From positions 1 through 14,448 of the forward strand of contig CALQBT020000017.1 in assembly GCA_943328885.2 (NCBI GenBank): a stretch of DNA of 14,448 nt. The letters are read 5' to 3'. Made by a program: the position numbers and the translations under genes. Shown here piece after piece: positions 1 to 6,803 of the stretch. The stretch is from Bordetella parapertussis. Its GTDB lineage: Bacteria > Pseudomonadota > Gammaproteobacteria > Burkholderiales > Burkholderiaceae_C. The notes beneath the pieces were generated by a model that was not told the DNA's origin, searched no databases, and worked only from the letters and a program-made list of their open reading frames with translations. Each line of letters opens with the position of its first letter. The first letter of the stretch is position 1.

Positions 1-1062
1 ATCTCTGCCTCCATCATCATGCAGTTGATGGCCTATGTGGTGCCCACATTGGAGCAGTTGAAGAAAGAAGGCGAGTCTGGTCGACGCAAAATCACCCAGT
101 ACACCCGCTACGGCACCTTGGGACTGGCCCTGTTTCAGTCCATGGGCATTGCCTTGGCGCTGGAGTCGTCAGCCGGTTTGGTGTTGGCGCCGGGTTTGGG
201 CTTTCGCATCACCGCCATGGTCACCTTGACCGCTGGAACTATGTTCCTGATGTGGTTGGGTGAGCAAATCACCGAGCGCGGCTTGGGCAATGGCATCTCT
301 ATCTTGATCTTCGGCGGCATCGCAGCGGGCTTGCCTGGTGCAATAGGTGGACTGCTGGAGTTGGTTCGCACGGGCGCCATGAGCATTTTGGTGGCCATCT
401 TCATTGTCGTCGTGGTCGGGCTGGTCACTTATTTCGTGGTGTTTGTCGAGCGCGGTCAGCGCAAGATTTTGGTCAATTACGCCAAGCGCCAGGTCGGCAA
501 CAAGGTGTATGGCGGCCAGTCGTCGCACTTGCCGCTCAAACTCAATATGTCAGGGGTGATTCCGCCGATCTTCGCGTCCTCGATCATCCTGCTGCCTGCG
601 ACTGTCGTCGGTTGGTTCGCAACCGGGGAGGGCATGCGCTGGCTCAAGGACATCTCCTCAGCCCTGTCCCCGGGTCAGCCGATCTACGTGCTGTTGTACG
701 CAGCGATGATTATCTTCTTTTGCTTTTTCTACACGGCCCTGGTGTTCAACAGCCGTGAGACTGCGGACAACCTGAAGAAGAGCGGGGCGTTCATTCCGGG
801 CATCCGGCCGGGTGAACAGACAGCGCGTCACATCGACAAGATCTTGTCGAGGTTGACACTGGCTGGCGCGGCCTACATCACCGCGGTCTGTTTGTTGCCT
901 GAATTTCTGGTGCTCAAGTACAACGTGCCGTTCTACTTCGGCGGCACCTCGTTGTTGATCATTGTGGTGGTGACCATGGACTTCTGGGCGCAGGTCCAGA
1001 GCTACGTGATGAGCCAGCAGTACGAATCCTTGTTGAAGAAGGCCAACTTCAAGGCAAGTTGA
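1..1062 (+). CDS. secY: Protein translocase subunit SecY, C-terminal part (5' end outside window)
   Basis: SecY is the pore subunit of the SecYEG channel in the inner membrane. The reading frame is open from base 1 and gives 353 residues. It begins with ISASII, which corresponds to TM2 of E. coli SecY around residue 86, so about 85 N-terminal residues are missing. The family signature [11 protein letters not shown] and TRYGT follow. The cytoplasmic loop [16 protein letters not shown] and the next loop [13 protein letters not shown] with GIRPGEQT match the ribosome- and SecA-contacting C5 and C6 loops of the family. The C-terminus [15 protein letters not shown] is of the usual betaproteobacterial type. 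An internal ATG at 19 is not the start. It is upstream of rpmJ, as in the end of the spc ribosomal protein operon. Confidence 0.98.
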   Translation: MSASIIMQLMAYVVPTLEQLKKEGESGRRKITQYTRYGTLGLALFQSMGIALALESSAGLVLAPGLGFRITAMVTLTAGTMFLMWLGEQITERGLGNGISILIFGGIAAGLPGAIGGLLELVRTGAMSILVAIFIVVVVGLVTYFVVFVERGQRKILVNYAKRQVGNKVYGGQSSHLPLKLNMSGVIPPIFASSIILLPATVVGWFATGEGMRWLKDISSALSPGQPIYVLLYAAMIIFFCFFYTALVFNSRETADNLKKSGAFIPGIRPGEQTARHIDKILSRLTLAGAAYITAVCLLPEFLVLKYNVPFYFGGTSLLIIVVVTMDFWAQVQSYVMSQQYESLLKKANFKAS

Positions 1063-1069
1063 CGCGACC

Positions 1070-1098
1070 GGGGCGGTTGGTGTTCGTGCCAACGCCCC
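1070..1098 (+). promoter_or_regulatory. GC-rich hairpin after secY (terminator- or attenuator-like)
   Basis: A stem of 1070-1080 (GGGGCGGTTGG) with 1089-1098 (CCAACGCCCC) pairs with one bulged G and an 8-nt loop, starting 8 nt after the secY stop codon. It is followed by TCTATT, not a real T-run. A second hairpin, CCCGGA with TCCGGG around a TTG loop (1120-1134), comes just before the rpmJ ribosome binding site. The pairings are seen directly. A role in partial termination, RNA processing or stability is inference. Confidence 0.45.
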
Positions 1099-1156
1099 TC
1101 TATTGGAGTCGCGCTTGCACCCGGATTGTCCGGGGCAGGCGCTTAAGGAGAAGACG

Positions 1157-1270
1157 ATGAAAGTCTCTGCATCGGTCAAGAAGATGTGTCGCAATTGCAA
1201 GATCATCCGCCGCAAGGGCGTGGTGCGCGTGATCTGCACCGACCCGCGTCACAAGCAGCGCCAGGGCTGA
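1157..1270 (+). CDS. rpmJ: 50S ribosomal protein L36
   Basis: A 37-residue basic protein of the large ribosomal subunit starts with [11 protein letters not shown]. The zinc-ribbon ligands of the C+ type are intact: C11, C14, C27 and H32. The length is standard for the family. The ATG is preceded by a good Shine-Dalgarno sequence, AAGGAG at 1145-1150. The gene lies 94 nt after secY and 36 nt before rpsM. In E. coli rpmJ also closes the spc operon. Having the zinc-binding form means that this copy does not look like a zinc-independent substitute paralog. Confidence 0.97.
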   Translation: MKVSASVKKMCRNCKIIRRKGVVRVICTDPRHKQRQG

Positions 1271-1306
1271 TCCCCGGTCTCCGCACACAGCAGATAGAGG
1301 ACCACC

Positions 1307-1672
1307 ATGGCACGCATTGCAGGTATCAACATTCCGCCGCACAAACACGCTGAGATCGGCCTGACGGCCATTTTCGGCATCGGCCGCAACACCGCGCAGA
1401 AGATCTGTGATTCGGTCGGCATCGCTTTCTCCAAGAAGATCAAGGATCTGACGGACGGCGATCTCGAGAAGATTCGCGACGAGGTCAACAAGTTGACGAT
1501 CGAAGGCGATCTTCGCCGTGAGATCTCGATGAATATCAAGCGTTTGATGGACCTCGGTTGCTACCGCGGTCTGCGTCACCGCCGCGGCCTGCCGATGCGC
1601 GGACAGCGCACACGCACCAATGCACGTACCCGCAAGGGTCCGCGCAAGGGTGCTGCAGCGCTGAAGAAGTAA
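1307..1672 (+). CDS. rpsM: 30S ribosomal protein S13
   Basis: This 121-residue protein of the small-subunit head contacts the P-site tRNA and the intersubunit bridges. It starts [19 protein letters not shown] and includes the [13 protein letters not shown] segment of the helix-two-turn-helix fold. [16 protein letters not shown] and the basic tail [12 protein letters not shown] complete the family pattern. AGAGG at 1296-1300 is a modest ribosome binding site. In E. coli S13 opens the alpha operon and its leader carries the S4-binding pseudoknot. Here only 36 nt separate it from rpmJ, too little for such a leader, so it is probably cotranscribed with the spc genes. Confidence 0.98.
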   Translation: MARIAGINIPPHKHAEIGLTAIFGIGRNTAQKICDSVGIAFSKKIKDLTDGDLEKIRDEVNKLTIEGDLRREISMNIKRLMDLGCYRGLRHRRGLPMRGQRTRTNARTRKGPRKGAAALKK

Positions 1673-1704
1673 GCTCCGAACACAGCCTCTGATCGAGATA
1701 CGAC

Positions 1705-2109
1705 ATGGCCAAAGCACCCGCCAGTACCGCATCGCGTCGCGTGAGCAAGAAAATCCGCAAGAATATTGCGGATGGCATCGCCCACGTCCACGCGTCGTTC
1801 AACAACACCATCATCACCATCACCGACCGCCAAGGCGGCTCGCTGGCCTGGGCCTCTTCGGGTGGCCAGGGTTTCAAGGGCTCGCGCAAGTCGACGCCTT
1901 TTGCTGCCCAGGTCGCCGCCGAGGTTTGCGGACGCGCCGCCCAGGAGCAGGGGATCAAGAATCTGGACGTTCGCATCAAGGGCCCGGGCCCTGGGCGTGA
2001 GTCGTCTGTGCGTGCGCTGGCAGCCCTTGGCATCCGCATCAATTCGATCAGCGATGTCACGCCAGTACCGCACAACGGCTGCCGGCCGCAGAAGCGCCGC
2101 CGTATCTGA
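1705..2109 (+). CDS. rpsK: 30S ribosomal protein S11
   Basis: This 134-residue protein of the 30S platform starts [20 protein letters not shown] and contains the conserved segments [34 protein letters not shown] and [13 protein letters not shown]. It ends in the usual [18 protein letters not shown]. It follows rpsM after 32 nt with only a weak purine stretch (GAGAT at 1695-1699) as ribosome binding site, so translation may depend partly on coupling. The 199-nt gap after it, before rpsD, is unusually long compared with the upstream gaps. Confidence 0.98.
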   Translation: MAKAPASTASRRVSKKIRKNIADGIAHVHASFNNTIITITDRQGGSLAWASSGGQGFKGSRKSTPFAAQVAAEVCGRAAQEQGIKNLDVRIKGPGPGRESSVRALAALGIRINSISDVTPVPHNGCRPQKRRRI

Positions 2110-2308
2110 CCCCATGGCCGGGATGCGCGAGCCCCGGTGATCGACAGTTTTCCGTCAGCCGGCGGGTGCACAGCGCCTGCCGGCAATTTCGTTGAGTTCG
2201 GGCGGCGGTATTGCGCCCGGCTTGGCGTCCAAGCCCACCGTCTGCGCTGCACGACCGCCAGACTCGCGCGACCCGCCTCGCGTCAGATCTTTACCAGAAG
2301 GACATACC
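2110..2308 (+). promoter_or_regulatory. Structured rpsK-rpsD intergenic leader
   Basis: This 199-nt stretch carries no supported gene. It can form several adjacent hairpins. Stem 2158-2167 with 2175-2184 has a core of GCCGGC paired with GCCGGC. CGGGCG at 2199-2204 pairs with CGCCCG at 2214-2219. GGCTTGG at 2219-2225 pairs with CCAAGCC at 2229-2235 around a 3-nt loop. None is followed by a T-run. No convincing sigma70 promoter was seen. S4, encoded just downstream, is the translational repressor of the alpha operon in E. coli, so autoregulation at this leader is a reasonable but unproven inference. Confidence 0.45.
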
Positions 2309-2932
2309 GTGGCACGTTATCTCGGCCCCAAGGCCAAACTATCACGCCGTGAAGGCACCGATCTCTACCTCAAGAGCGCGCGCCGGCCGATCGCCGACAA
2401 GTCCAAGTTCGAGACCAAGCCGGGCCAGCACGGCCGCACTTCGGGCCAGCGTACTTCCGACTTCGGCCTGCAACTGCGCGAGAAGCAGAAGGTCAAGCGC
2501 ATGTATGGTGTGCTGGAGCGTCAGTTCCGTCGCTATTTCGCCGAGGCCGAGCGTCGCAAGGGCAATACCGGCGCGAACCTGCTGTTCCTGCTGGAATGCC
2601 GGCTGGACAACGTCGTCTACCGCATGGGCTTCGGTTCGACCCGAGCCGAGTCGCGCCAACTGGTGTCGCACCAGGCGATATTGGTCAATGGCAAGAGCGT
2701 CAACATTCCGTCCTACCTGGTCAAGGCCGGCGACGTGATCGCGCTGCGCGAGAAGTCGAAGAAGCAGCTGCGTGTCACCGACTCCTTCAAGCTCGCCGAT
2801 TCGATCGGCCTGGCATCCTGGGTGCAGGTTGACGGCACCAAACTCGAAGGCATCTTCAAGAAGGTTCCCGAGCGCGACGAGTTTGGCGCCGAGATCAACG
2901 AGTCGCTGATCGTCGAGCTGTACTCACGCTGA
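2309..2932 (+). CDS. rpsD: 30S ribosomal protein S4 (GTG start)
   Basis: This 207-residue primary 16S rRNA-binding protein of the 30S subunit is also the alpha-operon repressor in E. coli. The start is GTG at 2309, giving [19 protein letters not shown]. The usual S4 N-terminus fits this start exactly, and AGAAGGA at 2296-2302 is a good ribosome binding site 6 nt upstream. Longer in-frame versions from upstream ATGs add non-homologous residues and are rejected. The N-terminal region lacks the cysteine cluster of zinc-binding S4 forms. The S4 RNA-binding domain lies about residues 97-160 ([11 protein letters not shown] through [10 protein letters not shown]). The C-terminus [10 protein letters not shown] is typical. 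Confidence 0.97.
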   Translation: MARYLGPKAKLSRREGTDLYLKSARRPIADKSKFETKPGQHGRTSGQRTSDFGLQLREKQKVKRMYGVLERQFRRYFAEAERRKGNTGANLLFLLECRLDNVVYRMGFGSTRAESRQLVSHQAILVNGKSVNIPSYLVKAGDVIALREKSKKQLRVTDSFKLADSIGLASWVQVDGTKLEGIFKKVPERDEFGAEINESLIVELYSR

Positions 2933-2941
2933 CGCGATGCC

Positions 2942-2969
2942 GACGCTGCAGCCACGAGGCTGCAGCGTC
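2942..2969 (+). promoter_or_regulatory. Perfect 12-bp inverted repeat after rpsD
   Basis: GACGCTGCAGCC (2942-2953) pairs perfectly with GGCTGCAGCGTC (2958-2969) around the tetraloop ACGA, 9 nt after the rpsD stop codon. It is followed by CGCCCCTTCG rather than a T-run, so it is not a classical intrinsic terminator. It may stabilise the upstream mRNA, pause polymerase or be a processing site. Confidence 0.55.
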
Positions 2970-2976
2970 CGCCCCT

Positions 2977-3022
2977 TCGTACCGGCTTGCCGGGCACGGT
3001 ACGAGTTGATTTCTGCCCGGCA
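2977..3022 (+). promoter_or_regulatory. Predicted H-type pseudoknot in the rpoA leader
   Basis: Stem 1 is TCGTACCG (2977-2984) with CGGTACGA (2997-3004), 8 bp. Stem 2 is TGCCGGGCA (2988-2996, inside the stem 1 loop) with TGCCCGGCA (3014-3022), 9 bp. Both are perfect. The strands abut at 2996/2997, leaving connecting loops of 3, 0 and 9 nt, which suits a coaxially stacked H-type pseudoknot. It ends 57 nt before the rpoA ATG. The pairings are read directly from the sequence. Folding in the cell and any regulatory role are inference. E. coli S4 regulates its operon through a pseudoknotted leader, but that one precedes rpsM. Confidence 0.5.
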
Positions 3023-3079
3023 TGGTCCGTCAGCCTTATCGGTGTAACGAGCCGAGGGTATTGAGAGGAACAGGATTCC

Positions 3080-4072
3080 ATGCAAACCAATCTGCTGAAA
3101 CCCAAAGCTATCCACGTTGAGCCCCTGGGCAACAACCGCGCCAAGGTCACACTCGAGCCTTTCGAGCGTGGCTACGGCCACACGCTTGGCAATGCGCTGC
3201 GGCGCGTGCTGCTGTCGTCGATGGTCGGTTATGCACCGACCGAAGTCACGATCGCGGGTGTGCTGCATGAGTATTCCACCATCGACGGTGTTGCCGAAGA
3301 CGTGGTCCACATCATGCTGAACCTCAAAGGCGTGGTGTTCCGTCTGCACAATCGTGACGAAGTCACGCTGGTAGTGCGCAAGGAGGGCGAAGGCCCTGTC
3401 ACGGCCTCCGATGTCCAGGTGCCGCATGACGTTGAAATCATGAACCCGGATCATGTCATTGCGCATCTCGCGCATGGCGGCAAGCTCGACATGCAGATCA
3501 AGGTCGAAAAAGGCCGTGGCTATGTGCCAGGCAGCATGCGGCGCTACGGTGACGAGCCGACCAAGTCGATTGGGCGCATCGTGCTGGATGCTTCATTCTC
3601 ACCGGTGCGGCGCGTGAGCTATGCGGTCGAGAATGCCCGCGTCGAACAGCGCACCGACCTCGACAAGCTGGTGATGGAGATCGAGACCAACGGCGCCGTG
3701 ACGCCTGAGGAGGCGATCCGTGCCTCGGCGCAGATCCTGGTCGACCAGCTGGTGGTGTTCACCGGGCTGCAGCCTCACGACACGGCCGGCGGCGCCTATG
3801 GCGGAGGCGAGCGCGTCAAGGAAATCCACGACCCGATCCTGTTGCGTCCGGTCGATGAGCTCGAGCTCACCGTGCGTTCAGCCAACTGTCTGAAGGCCGA
3901 GAACCTCTACTACATCGGCGACCTGATCCAGCGCACCGAGACCGAACTGCTCAAGACGCCTAATCTTGGCCGTAAATCGCTCAACGAGATCAAGGAAGTG
4001 CTGGCATCGCGCGGGCTCACGCTCGGCGCGAGACTCGAGAACTGGCCGCCGCAAGGCCTGGACAAGCGCTGA
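3080..4072 (+). CDS. rpoA: DNA-directed RNA polymerase alpha subunit
   Basis: The 330-residue alpha subunit nucleates RNA polymerase assembly as a dimer through its N-terminal domain and contacts UP elements and activators through its C-terminal domain. The N-terminal domain shows [20 protein letters not shown] (residues 28-47). The flexible linker is about 235-250. The C-terminal domain has RSANCLKAE, where R266 corresponds to the UP-element-binding R265 of E. coli, then [20 protein letters not shown] and LENWPP. The length matches E. coli (329). GAGAGGA (3063-3069) is the probable ribosome binding site, about 10 nt from the ATG. The 147-nt gap after rpsD carries the inverted repeat and the pseudoknot-capable sequence annotated separately. 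Confidence 0.98.
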   Translation: MQTNLLKPKAIHVEPLGNNRAKVTLEPFERGYGHTLGNALRRVLLSSMVGYAPTEVTIAGVLHEYSTIDGVAEDVVHIMLNLKGVVFRLHNRDEVTLVVRKEGEGPVTASDVQVPHDVEIMNPDHVIAHLAHGGKLDMQIKVEKGRGYVPGSMRRYGDEPTKSIGRIVLDASFSPVRRVSYAVENARVEQRTDLDKLVMEIETNGAVTPEEAIRASAQILVDQLVVFTGLQPHDTAGGAYGGGERVKEIHDPILLRPVDELELTVRSANCLKAENLYYIGDLIQRTETELLKTPNLGRKSLNEIKEVLASRGLTLGARLENWPPQGLDKR

Positions 4073-4094
4073 TACCAGCGCTTGATCCGCAACC

Positions 4095-4119
4095 AGGGCT
4101 GGCTCGACGAGCCAGCCCT
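4095..4119 (+). promoter_or_regulatory. Perfect 11-bp inverted repeat after rpoA
   Basis: AGGGCTGGCTC (4095-4105) pairs with GAGCCAGCCCT (4109-4119) around a 3-nt loop, 22 nt past the rpoA stop. It is followed by TGTGCAAG, without a T-run, so read-through into rplQ is expected. A second weaker pairing, CCCCGG (4128-4133) with CCGGGG (4146-4151), lies just before the rplQ ribosome binding site. The position resembles the hairpin after rpsD. Confidence 0.5.
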
Positions 4120-4174
4120 TGTGCAAGCCCCGGTACCTGACACGGCCGGGGTTCAATAACGAAAGGAAAGCACC

Positions 4175-4573
4175 ATGCGTCACCGCCAAGGACTTCGCAA
4201 ACTCAACCGGACCAGCGCACACCGCCTGGCGATGCTGCGCAACATGTGCGTCTCGCTGCTGCGACACGAAGCCATCAAGACCACCGTTCCCAAAGCCAAG
4301 GAGTTGCGTCGCGTCGTCGAGCCCTTGATCACGATGGGCAAGACTCCTAGCCTGGCCAACCATCGCCTGGCTTTTGCGCGACTGCGTGACCGCGACATCG
4401 TTGCCAAGTTGTTCAAGGAATTGGGCCCGCGCTATCAAACCCGTCCTGGCGGCTACACCCGCATCCTGAAGATGGGTTTCCGGGTCGGTGACAACGCGCC
4501 GATGGCTTTTGTCGAACTGGTCGATCGGCCTGATCCCACCGGCGCTGCCGCGACCGACGACTCCGAGGATTGA
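4175..4573 (+). CDS. rplQ: 50S ribosomal protein L17
   Basis: This 132-residue large-subunit protein lies near the exit tunnel. It starts [20 protein letters not shown] and has the conserved [39 protein letters not shown] and [20 protein letters not shown] segments. The acidic tail [11 protein letters not shown] is a little longer than in E. coli. The ribosome binding site is AAAGGAAAG just upstream of the ATG. It is the last gene of the alpha operon, as in most bacteria, and is closed by the terminator at 4613-4638. Confidence 0.98.
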   Translation: MRHRQGLRKLNRTSAHRLAMLRNMCVSLLRHEAIKTTVPKAKELRRVVEPLITMGKTPSLANHRLAFARLRDRDIVAKLFKELGPRYQTRPGGYTRILKMGFRVGDNAPMAFVELVDRPDPTGAAATDDSED

Positions 4574-4612
4574 GACTGAGTGGGGCGTGCGCTGCGCGCG
4601 CCACTGCAAAAT

Positions 4613-4638
4613 AGCCAGCCTCGGAGCTGGCTTTTTTT
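4613..4638 (+). terminator. Intrinsic terminator of the alpha operon
   Basis: AGCCAGC (4613-4619) pairs with GCTGGCT (4626-4632) around a 6-nt loop. The stem ends in a run of seven T residues (4632-4638), with four A residues upstream (4608-4611) facing the T-run. It lies 40 nt after the rplQ stop. This is a textbook Rho-independent terminator and the clearest operon end in the window. Confidence 0.92.
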
Positions 4639-4707
4639 CGTCTCTGTGGCCTGGGTGCTGTTCAGGCTGCTCGCAAAATAGTGCTCTACCGTCAGAATCG
4701 GTCACTC

Positions 4708-6510
4708 ATGAACGCCGTGCCCACGCTGTATTTTCTGTCGCGTCTCGGTCTGGCCGGCGCAGTCTGGCTCGGTCTGGCGCTGGCCGGCCCCGCCTCGGGC
4801 ACCGAGCAGTTTCTTGCACCCGAGCAGGCCTTCGTGGTCAGCGCACAGATGCTGGCGCCAGGCCGCGCCCAGGTGCAGCTGCGCATCGCGCCGGGGTATT
4901 ACCTTTACCGCGAACCGCTGCGATTCGACGCGCAAGGCGCGTCTCTGGGGCCGGCCGAAATTCCCGCCGGGCAGGTGAAGTTCGACACCAATTTCCAGAA
5001 AAACGTCGAGACCTACCGTGGCGACTTGCGCATCGGGCTGCCGGTGGAGCAAGCCGCTGGGCCTTTCACCCTCAAGGTGGTGACCCAAGGCTGCGCCGAC
5101 GCCGGTCTGTGCTACCCGCCAATGAGCACCGAGTTGCGGCTCGACCCGGTGGTTCTGGTCAACGACAAGGCGCAGGCGGCGCCACAACCTAGTGTCGAGG
5201 GCGGGCTGTTCGACCTTGACGCAACCTTGGTCGAGAGGATTCTTCGTGCGGGCCGGCTATGGCAAGTGCTGGGGGTGTTTTTCGGACTGGGATTGCTGCT
5301 GTCGCTGACGCCTTGCGTGCTGCCGATGCTGCCCATCCTGTCCTCGCTGATCGTCGGCACGGGGCCGCGGCCATCGCGCTTGCGCGGGCTGGCGCTGGCC
5401 GCGGCCTATTCGCTGGGCATGGCCCTGGTCTACACCTTGCTAGGGCTGGCCGCCGGGCTGGCTGGAGAAGGTCTTGCGGCTGCGCTGCAGACCTCTTGGG
5501 CGATCGGCGGCTTTGCCGCCTTGCTCGCGCTGTTCGCGCTGTCGATGTTCGACGTCTACGAGTTGCGCTTGCCGGCGCGTTTCACCGGACGCATGACTGG
5601 TCAGGCCAACCGGCTGCCCGCGGGGCAGTTCGCCGGGGTGTTCGTGATGGGCAGCGTTTCAGCGCTGATCGTCAGTCCCTGCGTCACGGCGCCGTTGGCG
5701 GGGGCCTTGCTGTTCATCAGCCAGACTGGCGACCTTGCCCTGGGTGGTGCGGCACTGTTTGCGATGGCCATGGGCATGAGTGTGCCCTTGCTCCTGTTGG
5801 GCGCGTCTGCCGGCCAGTGGTTGCCCAAGGCGGGCGCCTGGATGCACGGCGTCAAGCAGTTGTTCGGCGTGATGATGCTCGGTGTTGCGCTGTGGGTCGC
5901 GCAGCCCGTGCTGCCGGCGGCGTTGCTCATGCTGCTGTGCGGCTTGCTGTTGCTGCTCTCGGGTTTTCTGTTGCAGCCCTTTGGCCCGCCGCCGCATCAT
6001 CGCCATGGGTTTCGCACCGCTTTGCAACGCAGCGTGGGTGTGGCGGCGCTCAGCATCGGGGTGATGCAGATCGTCGGTGCGGGTTCGGGAGCGCAAGACC
6101 CACTGCGCCCATTGGGCCAGTTTTCCGGGGCGGGTCCCGAGGCCGGGCCGACACCGCTGTTCCAGGTCGTGCAGACTGAGGCTGCGTTCGATGCAGCCTT
6201 GGCAGCGGCTGCCGGCCGGCCGGTCATGCTCGACTTCTATGCCGACTGGTGTGTCTCCTGCAAGGAAATGGAGCGCTTTACCTTCAAGGATCCAAAGGTT
6301 TATGCGCGCTTGAGCAAGGCCTTGCTGCTCAAGGCCGATGTCACGGCCAACACCGAGGCCCAGCGCGCGCTGTTGCGACGCTTCAAGCTGTTCGGTCCGC
6401 CGGGCACCTTGTTCTTCGATGGCCAGGGCCGCGAGATCGTCGCTGCGCGGGTGACGGGGTTCCAGGACGCTCGGCGCTTCGAGGGTACGCTGGCCAAAGC
6501 GGGTCTGTGA
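4708..6510 (+). CDS. dsbD: Thiol:disulfide interchange protein DsbD
   Basis: DsbD moves electrons from cytoplasmic thioredoxin across the inner membrane to periplasmic DsbC, DsbG and cytochrome c maturation partners. The 600 residues begin with a signal sequence (about 1-31). The periplasmic alpha domain carries C129 and C135 in GCADAGLCYPP. The membrane domain with roughly eight helices (about 186-455) carries C203 in SLTPCVLPMLP and C325 in IVSPCVTAPLAGAL. The C-terminal thioredoxin-fold gamma domain has YADWCVSCKE with C515 and C518, so all six redox cysteines are present. A GTG at 4681 would add nine residues. The ATG at 4708 is preferred for its cleaner signal peptide, though neither start has a good ribosome binding site. 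The gene is transcribed separately from rplQ because of the terminator between them. No clear promoter was recognised in the 69-nt gap. Confidence 0.96.
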   Translation: MNAVPTLYFLSRLGLAGAVWLGLALAGPASGTEQFLAPEQAFVVSAQMLAPGRAQVQLRIAPGYYLYREPLRFDAQGASLGPAEIPAGQVKFDTNFQKNVETYRGDLRIGLPVEQAAGPFTLKVVTQGCADAGLCYPPMSTELRLDPVVLVNDKAQAAPQPSVEGGLFDLDATLVERILRAGRLWQVLGVFFGLGLLLSLTPCVLPMLPILSSLIVGTGPRPSRLRGLALAAAYSLGMALVYTLLGLAAGLAGEGLAAALQTSWAIGGFAALLALFALSMFDVYELRLPARFTGRMTGQANRLPAGQFAGVFVMGSVSALIVSPCVTAPLAGALLFISQTGDLALGGAALFAMAMGMSVPLLLLGASAGQWLPKAGAWMHGVKQLFGVMMLGVALWVAQPVLPAALLMLLCGLLLLLSGFLLQPFGPPPHHRHGFRTALQRSVGVAALSIGVMQIVGAGSGAQDPLRPLGQFSGAGPEAGPTPLFQVVQTEAAFDAALAAAAGRPVMLDFYADWCVSCKEMERFTFKDPKVYARLSKALLLKADVTANTEAQRALLRRFKLFGPPGTLFFDGQGREIVAARVTGFQDARRFEGTLAKAGL

Positions 6511-6525
6511 GCCTGCTCACAGACC
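6502..6525 (+). promoter_or_regulatory. Inverted repeat spanning the dsbD stop codon
   Basis: GGTCTGTGAG (6502-6511) is a perfect complement of CTCACAGACC (6516-6525) around the loop CCTG. The dsbD stop codon TGA (6508-6510) is inside the left arm. The right arm ends 9 nt before the tRNA -10 box. The nearest T-run (6543-6547) is too far for an ideal terminator. It could end or protect the dsbD mRNA, or bind a regulator of the tRNA promoter. Confidence 0.5.
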
Positions 6526-6534
6526 ACGCTGTGC

Positions 6535-6540
6535 TATACT
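6535..6540 (+). promoter_or_regulatory. -10 box of the tRNA(fMet) promoter
   Basis: TATACT differs from the sigma70 consensus TATAAT at one position and lies 13 nt before the first tRNA base, which would give a short 5' leader. The -35 candidate is poor (CTGCTC at 6513-6518, inside the inverted repeat). The region between the -10 and the tRNA (TTCTTTTTCCAGT) is pyrimidine-rich rather than GC-rich. Confidence 0.6.
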
Positions 6541-6552
6541 TCTTTTTCCAGT

Positions 6553-6629
<77 letters not shown>

Positions 6630-6657
6630 GATTCATTTGGTTCAAAACCAAGTCCAG

Positions 6658-6681
6658 CGCCAACCCATCGGTTGGCGTTTT
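6658..6681 (+). terminator. Terminator after tRNA-fMet
   Basis: CGCCAACC (6658-6665) pairs perfectly with GGTTGGCG (6670-6677) around CATC and is followed by four T residues (6678-6681). It lies 28 nt after the tRNA CCA end. A small hairpin (TTGGTT 6637-6642 with AACCAA 6646-6651) in the trailer may assist 3' processing. The short T-run makes it moderate in predicted strength. Confidence 0.75.
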
Positions 6682-6773
6682 GCTTGGTGGATCGCCTGGG
6701 GTGAGGCCCTGATGCCAGGCGTCCCCGCCTTGGGTCCTGTGTTCGTGAAGGCCGATCATCGGGCAAGATCGGT

Positions 6774-6792
6774 GCTTGACGACTGTTCAAGC
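6774..6792. promoter_or_regulatory. Possible operator dyad before the MDR oxidoreductase gene
   Basis: GCTTGA (6774-6779) and TCAAGC (6787-6792) are perfect inverted repeats separated by 7 bp, ending 11 bp before the ATG of the next gene. The arrangement looks like a repressor site. TTGACG (6776-6781) inside it resembles a -35 box, but no -10 box follows at the right distance. The rest of the 122-nt gap has only a GCCTGG/CCAGGC pairing (6694-6720). Confidence 0.3.
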
Positions 6793-6803
6793 GAGGTTTC
6801 ACG

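Noticed and set aside
2192..2932. 246-residue S4 starting at an upstream ATG
   Set aside because: The first 39 residues are not S4-like. The GTG at 2309 with AGAAGGA gives the exact family N-terminus.
4488..5192. 234-codon plus-strand frame over the rplQ end and dsbD start
   Set aside because: It runs through the intrinsic terminator and overlaps two solid genes in another frame; there are no domain features.
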